Below are positions 10,598-18,517 of a stretch of 64,000 nt of DNA, one piece after another. How positions within the stretch are numbered: position 1 is the first letter of the stretch; each line of letters starts with the position of its first letter. The position numbers and the translations under genes were made by a program. The stretch is from Terriglobia bacterium. GTDB lineage: Bacteria > Acidobacteriota > Terriglobia > Terriglobales > Acidobacteriaceae. Under the pieces are notes generated by a model that ran no database searches, was not told where the DNA came from, and worked only from the letters and a program-made list of their open reading frames with translations. Where the stretch lies: positions 1 through 64,000 of the forward strand of contig JAIQFH010000007.1 in NCBI GenBank assembly GCA_020073385.1. Direction: 5' to 3'.

Positions 10598-13500
10598 ATG
10601 TCTGAACCGGTTTTTTATGATCCGCGACGCGCCCGCTGGAAGTGGCTGCGGCGGATGTTCGACGCCACGGCCGTCCTGGTTTCTGCGCTTCTCATTTTCT
10701 TCGTCTATAGCGCCCTGCGCGACGAACCGCTGCCCGAACTTCTGTTTTTCCCGCAAAAGCGCCCACTGAAGGCTCTCAAGGAAACAGAGAAAGAGAAAGC
10801 CAGGGAGCGCGCCAAGAAGGCTGCTGCCCGCTCACACCGCAAAACCAAACTGGCCGCCTCGCAGGTCAAACTGAATCAGGAAGAAGGAATCCGTGCCGCA
10901 TTTTATGTGCCGTGGGACGCGGCCAGTTTTTCATCGCTCCGGTCGTACGCTCACCAGATCGACATGCTGTTTCCCGACTGGCTGCATGTCTTCACCCCAG
11001 ATGGGAAACTGCAAGGAGTCGACGAGCAGACCAACAAATATTTCGATGTAGTGCAGGACGACAGGGTACTGCCGGTTGACGATCAGGTCATGCCGTTCTT
11101 GAAGACGGACAATGCGAGCGCGGAAGTCTTCCCGATGGTGAACAATTCCGACGGCGCGAACTGGGTGGATGTGTCGGAGTTCCTGAACAATCCTGATTCG
11201 CGGACGCTTTTCCGGAAGCAAGCGGGACAGTTTCTATCGTCCGGCCACTTCCGGGGATTGATGATTGATTTCGAAGCCTTCCCTGCCAGCGGCCAGGCGG
11301 GCTATGTCGCTTTGCTGCGAGACCTGTCGGGAGATCTGCACGCGCGCGGGATGAAGCTGTACGTAGCGGTTCCGCCGCACAACGAGGAATTCGACTATCA
11401 ATCGATTGCCGCTGCAGCGGACGGCGTCGTTCTGATGAACTACGACGAACATTATCCGGGAGCGGCTTCAGGGCCTGTGGCGTCGCAGGACTGGTTTGAA
11501 CAGAACCTGAAATATGCCTTGGGAGTCGTCCCGAAGGAAAAAGTGATCTGCGCCATTGCCAATTATGGGTACGACTGGGTGCAGAAGCCGAGGAAGGGGA
11601 AATTGCCGCCTGAGGTTCACGACAGCACAGTCAGCGTGCAGGACGCGTGGCTGGCGGCGCGGGACTCTGATGAGGATGTCAACTTCGATGACGACGCGAT
11701 GAATCCTCACTTCAGCTATCTAGACGAACGCAACCTGCGCCACGACATCTGGTTTGTCGACGCGGTGACGGCGTTGAACCAGATGCGTGCCGCGCAATCG
11801 AGGGGCATCAAAACATTCGCACTGTGGCGACTGGGCAGTGAGGACCGTTCGTTGTGGCGCGTGTGGGATGTACCGGGAGACACCGGCGCGCCCGACAAAC
11901 TGCGCGACGTCCCCCCGGGCGCCGACGTCGACATGGAAGGGCAAGGTGAGATCCTTCGCATTGAAGATAAGCCTGTTCACGGCGTGCGCGACATCAGCGT
12001 GGACGCGAACAGCAAGATGATTGACGACGAAGTCTTTCAGACCCTGCCGGAGCCGTATCGAGTCGCGCGCTATGGCTACTCCCCGAACAAGGTCGTGATC
12101 ACATTTGACGACGGCCCTGATCCGGAGTGGACTCCGAAGATTCTTGACGTTCTTAAAGCAAAACACGCCACTGCCACGTTCTTCCTGATTGGTATTCAGG
12201 CGGACAAATTCTCCGGGCTGGCGAAGCGGATTAGAGACGAAGGCAGCACGATCGGGAATCATACATTCACCCATCCTGACGTGACTAACATGTCCACCCC
12301 GCTCATCAAGGCGGAGTTGAATCTCACAGAGCGGCTCTTCGCCAGTATGTTAGGAGTGCGAACCACACTGATGCGGCCGCCGTACGCGATCGATGAAGAA
12401 CCGGACACGGCCGACCAGGTTCGTCCGCTCGAGATTCCGCAGGAGATGGGCTACATCACGGTGGGCAACCGGATCGATCCCAACGACTGGAGCGGGAATC
12501 CGCGCCTCACCGCCGAGCAGATCACCGACTACGTGCTCTCGCACCTGCCGCCTTGCCGCGTGGAGAACCTGCGTTGCGGCAACATCGTGCTGCTGCACGA
12601 TGGCGGGGGCGATCGATCCGAGACGGTGCGGGCCCTGCCGATGATTATCGACGGTGTACGCGCCCGAGGGTACGAGATCGCCCCGGTTTACGAATTACTG
12701 AAAATGCAGAAGACCGATGTGATGGCACCGTTGCCGCCCGGGGAACGTTGGGCAGCGCGGTTGGATCGGCTGGGCTTCTGGCTGTTCGATGTCGGCGTGG
12801 TCGGTATCACGTGGATATTCCTGATCGGCGATCTGCTGATGACCGGGCGGCTTCTCTTTATTGGAGCAGCGGCAGTGTACGACCGGGTGCACGAGAAGAT
12901 ATTCGGCAAGCCGGCTGAGGTTGCGTCTTACAAGCCGAAGGTCGCGGTGCTGATTCCCGCTTATAACGAAGAAAAGGTCATTGAGCGCACGGTGCGCGCG
13001 GCTCTGAATTCGAATTACCCGAACCTGCGCGTGATTGTGATTGATGATGGGTCGAAGGATCGGACTTTGGAGGTGGCACGCAATGCTTTCAAAGAGGAAG
13101 CAGCATCAGGCAAAGTGCTGATTCTCGGCAAGCGGAATTCCGGGAAAGCCGAAGCGCTGAATTACGGCATCGAGCACATCGGCGATGCAGAGCTATTTGT
13201 CGGCATCGACGCCGACACCATCATCGCTCCCGACGCGATCTCTAGACTGGTTCCTCATTTCATCAATCCGAAAGTTGGAGCCATCGCCGGAAATGCCAAG
13301 GTGGGCAACCGAGTTAACCTCTGGACACGATGGCAGGCTCTGGAATACATCACCAGCCAGAACTTCGAACGGCGGGCGCTCGATGTTCTGGGCGCGGTAA
13401 GCGTCGTACCGGGTGCGATCGGGGCATGGCGTGTGTCGGCGGTTCGCGAAGCTGGCGGTTATCACATTGACACAGTCGCAGAAGATGCAGATCTGACCAT

Positions 13501-14101
13501 GGCGCTGCTGCGCCGAGGTTACCGCGTGGAATATGAAGACATGGCGCTCGCCTATACCGAGGCGCCGACGAATGCGAATGGCTTGATGCGGCAGCGGTTC
13601 CGCTGGTCGTTTGGAATTCTGCAGGCTGTGTACAAGCATCGCGGCGTCTTCGCGCGCAAGGGGGCGCTGGGTTGGGTTGCGTTGCCTAATATCGTCATCT
13701 TCCAGATTCTTCTACCGCTGGTGTCGCCGCTCATCGATATCATGTTCGCAGTCGGCACGATCTGGTATTTCATCCAGAAACACTTCCATCCGGATTCCAC
13801 CGATCCAGCCAGCTTTCACAAGCTCGTGCTGTTCTTCTTTGCCTTCCTGGTGATTGACTTCTTTGCCTCGGCGATTGCTTTTGCACTTGAGCGCCGTCGT
13901 CCCGATGACAGAGAAGATCCTTGGCTCCTCAGCCAGGTCTGGCTCCAGCGCTTCGCCTATCGTCAGTTGTTTTCGATTGTGCTGTTCAAGACGTTGAAGC
14001 GCGCGCTGGAAGGGCGCAAGTTCGCCTGGGACAAGTTGGAACGGACGGCGGCGGTGAACTACGTGCCAGCGGAGACTCACGATTCTGTGAACGTGCGCTA
14101 G
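10598..14101 (+). CDS. trifunctional GH18-like / polysaccharide deacetylase / GT2 synthase fusion
   Basis: This 1167-aa protein joins three enzyme modules. A TM segment (about 27-41) leads to a periplasmic GH18-like domain (about 90-420) with GLMIDFEAF near 221-229, an Asp-x-Glu catalytic pattern. A NodB-type deacetylase follows (about 495-690) with ITFDDGPD near 501, HTFTHPD near 556 and MRPPYA. A membrane pair (about 725-756) precedes a family 2 glycosyltransferase with VLIPAYNEE near 783, GIDADT near 869, EDADLTMALL near 961 and QRFRW near 998, then C-terminal membrane segments. Synthesis, deacetylation and cleavage of a beta-linked N-acetylhexosamine polymer, comparable to separate PgaC and PgaB proteins, is the likely role (inference). 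The polymer is unknown. Confidence 0.9.
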   Translation: MSEPVFYDPRRARWKWLRRMFDATAVLVSALLIFFVYSALRDEPLPELLFFPQKRPLKALKETEKEKARERAKKAAARSHRKTKLAASQVKLNQEEGIRAAFYVPWDAASFSSLRSYAHQIDMLFPDWLHVFTPDGKLQGVDEQTNKYFDVVQDDRVLPVDDQVMPFLKTDNASAEVFPMVNNSDGANWVDVSEFLNNPDSRTLFRKQAGQFLSSGHFRGLMIDFEAFPASGQAGYVALLRDLSGDLHARGMKLYVAVPPHNEEFDYQSIAAAADGVVLMNYDEHYPGAASGPVASQDWFEQNLKYALGVVPKEKVICAIANYGYDWVQKPRKGKLPPEVHDSTVSVQDAWLAARDSDEDVNFDDDAMNPHFSYLDERNLRHDIWFVDAVTALNQMRAAQSRGIKTFALWRLGSEDRSLWRVWDVPGDTGAPDKLRDVPPGADVDMEGQGEILRIEDKPVHGVRDISVDANSKMIDDEVFQTLPEPYRVARYGYSPNKVVITFDDGPDPEWTPKILDVLKAKHATATFFLIGIQADKFSGLAKRIRDEGSTIGNHTFTHPDVTNMSTPLIKAELNLTERLFASMLGVRTTLMRPPYAIDEEPDTADQVRPLEIPQEMGYITVGNRIDPNDWSGNPRLTAEQITDYVLSHLPPCRVENLRCGNIVLLHDGGGDRSETVRALPMIIDGVRARGYEIAPVYELLKMQKTDVMAPLPPGERWAARLDRLGFWLFDVGVVGITWIFLIGDLLMTGRLLFIGAAAVYDRVHEKIFGKPAEVASYKPKVAVLIPAYNEEKVIERTVRAALNSNYPNLRVIVIDDGSKDRTLEVARNAFKEEAASGKVLILGKRNSGKAEALNYGIEHIGDAELFVGIDADTIIAPDAISRLVPHFINPKVGAIAGNAKVGNRVNLWTRWQALEYITSQNFERRALDVLGAVSVVPGAIGAWRVSAVREAGGYHIDTVAEDADLTMALLRRGYRVEYEDMALAYTEAPTNANGLMRQRFRWSFGILQAVYKHRGVFARKGALGWVALPNIVIFQILLPLVSPLIDIMFAVGTIWYFIQKHFHPDSTDPASFHKLVLFFFAFLVIDFFASAIAFALERRRPDDREDPWLLSQVWLQRFAYRQLFSIVLFKTLKRALEGRKFAWDKLERTAAVNYVPAETHDSVNVR

Positions 14102-14141
14102 CGTTCCCGTACCGGAAAAATGAGAAGTAAACTGGCAAGCA

Positions 14142-15275
14142 ATGACTGCCGCGCACGGCGCCTCATTTCTTTTTATCGAGCTTGGCCTCGTCGTTGCCGG
14201 TCTCGCGATCTTAGCGAGGCTCGGTAGCCGCTGGGGCTTTTCGGCAATTCCTTTATATCTTTTGGCAGGTCTTGCCTTCGGCAATGGAGGTCTTGCTCCC
14301 CTTAAGCTCAGCGAAAGTTTTGTTCGTATTGGGGCGGAGATTGGCGTGCTCCTGCTTCTGTTTATGTTGGGCCTGGAGTACACCGGGGACGAGTTGAAGA
14401 AAAGCCTGCGCCTCGGCATCGGGGCGGGTGTCATCGATTTTGTGCTGAACTTCACCCCGGGTGTTGCCGCAGGGCTCGCATTTCGGTGGCAACCGCTTGC
14501 AGCCGTCTTACTGGGCGGCATCACGTATATTTCTTCCTCTGGCGTTATCGCGAAAGTACTAACCGAACTCCAACGCATGGACAAGCCAGAAACGCCACTA
14601 GTTCTGTCTGTCCTGGTGCAGGAAGACTTGGCGATGGCCGTTTACCTTCCGCTCGTCGCTGTGTTGCTCAGTGGCGGCGGGACAGCACGAATTGCTCTTT
14701 CAGTTTGCGTTGCGATTGCAGTTGTTTCGGTTGCTCTTCTGGCGGCATTGCGCTGGGGGCCCCAGATAAGCCGACTTTTCGCTCACGAATCGGACGAGAT
14801 CATTCTTCTCACCACGATCGGTGCCGTGCTCTTGGTGGCTGGTGTAGCGCAGCAGTTCCAAGTTTCAGCTGCAATCGGAGCATTTCTGGTCGGCATCGCA
14901 CTCTCGGGTTCCGTCGCGGAGAGGTCTCAGCGCCTCGTCAGTCCACTAAGAGACCTATTCGCCGCGCTGTTCTTTTTCTTCTTTGGTCTGGAGATTGATC
15001 CGGCGGCGCTCTTGCCGTCACTGCCGTTTGCGTTGGGATTAGGAGTGATTACGACCTTCACGAAGGTGCTCACCGGGTACTTAGCGGGCCGCAGTTTGGG
15101 CATCGACCCACGAGGGCGTATCCGGGCGGGTGCCGCACTGGTTGCGCGCGGTGAGTTCTCCATTGTCATTGCGGGGCTCGGCGTGGCGATCGAACCGCGT
15201 CTCGGCCCACTCTCGGCTGCTTATGTGTTGCTGATGGCAATAGCCGGGCCTGTTCTCGCACGCGTCACGAAATAA
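14142..15275 (+). CDS. cation:proton antiporter, CPA2 (KefB-like) family
   Basis: A 377-aa membrane protein with about 11-12 hydrophobic segments. Typical family sequence is visible, such as LLLLFMLGLEYTGDELKK near residues 68-85 and a VQEDLAMAV stretch near 160. It has only the transport domain; the C-terminal TrkA-N/RCK module found in KefB and KefC is missing, so it is likely a short Na+/H+ or K+/H+ exchanger without nucleotide gating. It starts 40 bp after the polysaccharide gene and could be cotranscribed with it. Confidence 0.9.
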   Translation: MTAAHGASFLFIELGLVVAGLAILARLGSRWGFSAIPLYLLAGLAFGNGGLAPLKLSESFVRIGAEIGVLLLLFMLGLEYTGDELKKSLRLGIGAGVIDFVLNFTPGVAAGLAFRWQPLAAVLLGGITYISSSGVIAKVLTELQRMDKPETPLVLSVLVQEDLAMAVYLPLVAVLLSGGGTARIALSVCVAIAVVSVALLAALRWGPQISRLFAHESDEIILLTTIGAVLLVAGVAQQFQVSAAIGAFLVGIALSGSVAERSQRLVSPLRDLFAALFFFFFGLEIDPAALLPSLPFALGLGVITTFTKVLTGYLAGRSLGIDPRGRIRAGAALVARGEFSIVIAGLGVAIEPRLGPLSAAYVLLMAIAGPVLARVTK

Positions 15276-15423
15276 GTACTCACTGGCCTTCCACAACACT
15301 CTAAGGGACACCACTTGAGTACGGATCAGAAGTTGACCGTCTCGATCCGGTTCCAGGCGGCGACCGACTTTGGCCGCGTTTGGCTGTTGACGCCCGGCGT
15401 TCCACGCCCCTATTGTCTCGCCC

Positions 15424-15810
15424 ATGACCAAGAGTGAATATCTCACCGAATACGACGGAATCGTCAAGACTATGCAGATGTACATTGACGGAAGCAGACA
15501 AGGCAAGAGCGAGTTGATGCGGCCTGCCTTCCACCCGGACGCATCGTTCTTGGGCTACGCAGGGGAACAACTTGCCACAGGAACGAAGTTCCTTTTTGAC
15601 TGGATCGACAAGAACGGTCCTGCTCCCAAGATCGAGCCACGCGTGGTCAGTGTCGACATCCTCGACTCGATTGCCGTGGTTCGTCTTGAGGTCGCTGGCT
15701 GGTCCGGGAACCTGGCGGGGTCGGACGTCCGTATGTCCGATTTGTTCACACTGCTCAAAATGCCGAGTGGGTGGAAAATCATCCAGAAGGCGTTCCACTG
15801 GCACGCCTAG
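15424..15810 (+). CDS. NTF2-fold / lumazine-binding-like protein (128 aa)
   Basis: A small soluble protein of the SnoaL/NTF2-like superfamily, close to the putative lumazine-binding group. Features are the helical start SEYLTEYDGIVKTMQMYI, the central LMRPAFHPDA and the ending GWKIIQKAFHWHA. Family members are small-molecule binders or enzymes with no fixed function. It is a paralogue of the C-terminal domain of the next gene: LMRPAFHP and the FHWH tail are shared. It lacks a signal peptide. The pair suggests a duplication in which one copy gained, or the other lost, a DNA-binding domain. Confidence 0.85.
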   Translation: MTKSEYLTEYDGIVKTMQMYIDGSRQGKSELMRPAFHPDASFLGYAGEQLATGTKFLFDWIDKNGPAPKIEPRVVSVDILDSIAVVRLEVAGWSGNLAGSDVRMSDLFTLLKMPSGWKIIQKAFHWHA

Positions 15811-15879
15811 GACCGCGAGTTAGCGGAGCGGTTTCTGGTGTATAGTCTTCGGCATAATCTTCCGCGGGGGGTCTTGGGG

Positions 15880-16521
15880 ATGCCTGAGCGGAACACTCCA
15901 CCAAAAACTTTGGAGTCCTGGAAGCAGATCGCAGCTTACCTGGACCGCAGCGAACGTACTGTGCGGCGCTGGGAGACGAGTGAGGGACTGCCAGTTCATC
16001 GTCGCGAACACGAGAAGCAGGACACTGTCTTCGCCTACCGGCACGAGATAGAGGCTTGGAGGTGCTTACGCACCAAGTGTCCGGGCGACACCTTGAGCGA
16101 TGAAGCTGAAAGCCTCCCCCAACTCAAACCCGCCGCCAACGCCTACCTTGCCGAACATGACGCCATCACCCGCACCATGCATTGCTATATTGCAGGCGCC
16201 CGCGCAGGCGACGGCGAACTCATGCGTCCTGCTTTTCATCCTTCGGCGACCATATCCGGCTACTGTCAAGGGGCCGAATATAGTGGCTCTGTGGAACATG
16301 TGTTCCAGTGGGTCACCGCAAACGGCCCCGCGCCTAATATCAATCCTCGCTTCGCGCGCATCGAGATCATTGAGAGCATAGCCGTCGTCCATCTGGAAGT
16401 TCAACACTGGTCAGGCAAGCTGGCGGGGGCAAATGCTCGAGCTTCTGACGTCTTCACCCTACTCAAGTGTGATGGCGAGTGGAAGATCACGCATAAGCTA
16501 TTCCACTGGCACGACCAATGA
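15880..16521 (+). CDS. HTH domain fused to NTF2-fold ligand-binding-like domain
   Basis: A 213-aa protein from the ATG at 15880, which has a G-rich stretch upstream; a GTG 42 bp earlier is possible but less likely. Residues about 8-60 match an N-terminal HTH style frequent in acidobacterial regulators: SWKQIAAYLDRSERTVRRW, then GLPVHR and VFAYRHEIEAW. Residues about 80-213 are an NTF2/SnoaL fold with LMRPAFHPSA and KLFHWH, closely similar to the preceding 128-aa protein. The likely role is a one-component regulator whose NTF2 domain senses a small ligand (inference). The adjacent stand-alone paralogue may be its target or partner. Confidence 0.82.
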   Translation: MPERNTPPKTLESWKQIAAYLDRSERTVRRWETSEGLPVHRREHEKQDTVFAYRHEIEAWRCLRTKCPGDTLSDEAESLPQLKPAANAYLAEHDAITRTMHCYIAGARAGDGELMRPAFHPSATISGYCQGAEYSGSVEHVFQWVTANGPAPNINPRFARIEIIESIAVVHLEVQHWSGKLAGANARASDVFTLLKCDGEWKITHKLFHWHDQ

Positions 16522-16551
16522 TCCGTCCTACCGACTTTCACTTCCCAATTT

Positions 16552-17235
16552 TCACTTGCCCACGTAGATATCAGGAAACAACTGGCGCAAGTGGGCAACT
16601 TTCGGAGCGTCGTTGAAAACGATGTACGGCTGATTGGGATGCAGGGCCGCATAATTCTGGTGATAGGCCTCTGCCGGATAGAAGCCTTCGAGCGGTACGA
16701 CCTGCGTCACGATCGCGCTGGAAAATACCTTCGCCTGATCGAGTTGCGCGATGTAGGCCTGCGCGATGCGCTTCTGTTCATCATTCGCATAAAAGATCGA
16801 CGACCTGTATTGAGTACCTTCATCTGGGCCTTGCCGGTTCAGTTGCGTGGGATCGTGCGCAACCGAAAAGAACACGCGCAGCAATTCTCCATAGGTAATC
16901 TGCGAGGGGTCGTAGACGACTTGGACCGATTCGGCGTGGCCGGTGTCGCCGCTGCTGACAAGTTCATATTCCGCAGTCTTAGCCTTTCCACCGGAGTAGC
17001 CTGAGGTCGCGGTGATGACTCCCCTGACGTGCTGGAAGACCGCTTGCACTCCCCAGAAACAGCCGCCAGAAAGAACCGCCGTCTGCTGACCCGCCGCCGA
17101 TGCACGTGGAGCATCGACCGCCGGCGCGGGCACGGCGGCAAGCGCCGGATTCGCTTTTGCGTTGCAGGCTGTGACCCCCAAGAGTGATCCCAGCATAACA
17201 AGCGCGAGGTGGGTGGATTGCATTCGGCCCTCCAT
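16552..17235 (-). CDS. msrA: peptide-methionine (S)-S-oxide reductase MsrA, probable lipoprotein
   Basis: The 227-aa protein carries the MsrA catalytic motif GGCFWGVQAVF with the catalytic Cys near residue 59, and family blocks such as GYSGGKAKTAEYE, GHAESVQVVYDP and YRSSIFYAN. The N-terminus is a lipoprotein signal with lipobox GVTAC (Cys24), so the enzyme should be anchored in the periplasm, where it repairs oxidised Met. There is no Cys after the catalytic one, so the usual recycling Cys residues are absent and reduction must use an external thiol. A second ATG (residue 5) could also be the start. Confidence 0.93.
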   Translation of the reverse strand: MEGRMQSTHLALVMLGSLLGVTACNAKANPALAAVPAPAVDAPRASAAGQQTAVLSGGCFWGVQAVFQHVRGVITATSGYSGGKAKTAEYELVSSGDTGHAESVQVVYDPSQITYGELLRVFFSVAHDPTQLNRQGPDEGTQYRSSIFYANDEQKRIAQAYIAQLDQAKVFSSAIVTQVVPLEGFYPAEAYHQNYAALHPNQPYIVFNDAPKVAHLRQLFPDIYVGK

Positions 17236-17348
17236 CTTCAGTACACAGCTCTTTCGCTGCTGGATTGGAGTCCGCTGATGGGAGAAAAGTTTCAGGCTGT
17301 TGCTTGTGAAGTTTCGAAAGCGCTGCGGCCCGATACACCTAGGCCGCC

Positions 17349-17369
17349 GGACAGCCGGGGCGGCTGTCC
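17349..17369. repeat. palindromic repeat, GGACAGCCG family, intergenic copy
   Basis: GGACAGCCG and CGGCTGTCC form a perfect 9-bp stem with a 3-nt loop, followed by CTACATG. The same hairpin with the same CTACATG flank occurs at 53987. Related, longer copies lie at 39099 and twice inside mnmG. It sits between msrA and the epimerase gene. Confidence 0.85.
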
Positions 17370-17384
17370 CTACATGGTCCTTAT

Positions 17385-18278
17385 CTAGAACCCTAGGGAT
17401 TGGAGAGCTGACCGCAGCGTTGGGAAGCGGAAGGGGTATCCACTAGTGATCAATTGGCCGGGCTCAACCCGCTGGCTTCCCAGCAAGACAGTCTCTCCCA
17501 TTTCGCCGAGGGCCAACTTCACGGCAAGGGCGGGGACGGGAAAAATCGCAGGACGGGACAGCACACTGGCAAGGACCCGAGTGAATTCCGCATTGGTCAC
17601 GGGTTTGGGAGCGACCATGTTCACTGGGCCTTGGACAAGATCGGTCTTCAGCATGTGGTGGATGGCTCCCACCATGTCTCCTACCGCAATCCAGCTCATC
17701 CATTGGCGACCGTCGCCGATGCGTCCGCCTAGGCCCATCTTGAAGGGTGTGAGCATTTTTCCCAATGCGCCGCCTTTCGGGCTAAGCACCACGCCGGTTC
17801 GCATTCTGATTGTGCGGATGCCGGCATCGACTGCCGGTCGGGTTGCAGCTTCCCACTCGCGGCACACTTCCGGAAGAAATCCGCTACCCGGAGCGCTTTG
17901 CTCATTCAGCACTTCGTCGCCGCGGTCGCCGTAGTAACCGATGGCTGAACCGCACAGGAAAACCTGCGGCTTGTAGGTAGCCTTCGCCAGAGCCGCGGCG
18001 AGATTACTGGTACCCTTGACGCGGCTGTCATGAATCGCTTGCTTCTTGGCGGCGGTCCAGCGCCCCACGATGCTTTCGCCTGCGAGGTGGATGACGGCAT
18101 CGAAGCCCGAAACCGCCTCGGGAGAAACGGTTTGAGCCGGATCCCAATGGATTTGGCCATCTTTCTCAGCTGAACCACGCACGAGACGGACCACCTTGTA
18201 TCCAAGCGTGTCGAGGGAAGGAAGAAGGGCAGCCCCAATCGGCCCGGAAACACCGCTGACCAGAATTCGGGAAATCAT
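17385..18278 (-). CDS. TIGR01777-family epimerase (YfcH-like SDR protein)
   Basis: A 297-aa extended short-chain dehydrogenase. The nucleotide-binding loop is at the N-terminus (ILVSGVSGPIGAALLPSL, glycine-rich Rossmann motif), followed by AVIHLAGESIVGRWTAAKK and SAIGYYGDRGDE, both hallmarks of the TIGR01777 group. The C-terminal part includes GPVNMVAPKPVTNAEF and ends GYPFRFPTLRSAL. Members are NAD(P)-binding proteins of uncertain substrate, often linked to cell division or sugar-nucleotide processes in annotation only. It lies on the same strand as msrA and just upstream of it, with a palindromic repeat between. Confidence 0.92.
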   Translation of the reverse strand: MISRILVSGVSGPIGAALLPSLDTLGYKVVRLVRGSAEKDGQIHWDPAQTVSPEAVSGFDAVIHLAGESIVGRWTAAKKQAIHDSRVKGTSNLAAALAKATYKPQVFLCGSAIGYYGDRGDEVLNEQSAPGSGFLPEVCREWEAATRPAVDAGIRTIRMRTGVVLSPKGGALGKMLTPFKMGLGGRIGDGRQWMSWIAVGDMVGAIHHMLKTDLVQGPVNMVAPKPVTNAEFTRVLASVLSRPAIFPVPALAVKLALGEMGETVLLGSQRVEPGQLITSGYPFRFPTLRSALQSLGF

Positions 18279-18517
18279 GACAGAGAGACTGTCACTCTAT
18301 CAGTTCGCGAAGCGTGGCCACAAACGTGAACAGATTTGAAACCTCGAAGAGCGTGAAATCAGAGAAAAGTTCGCCCGGAGGAACGCCCTGCTTATTCGGT
18401 GGAATCGAGTCCTGGACGACTGCTGAGCGGAAGGCCGGCCGCAATTCGCGTTTATAATTGAGGCAGTGTCCCAACCGCCTTCTGCGGAGCCCTCTTCCCT
18501 GGCGGGTATAATCCATC

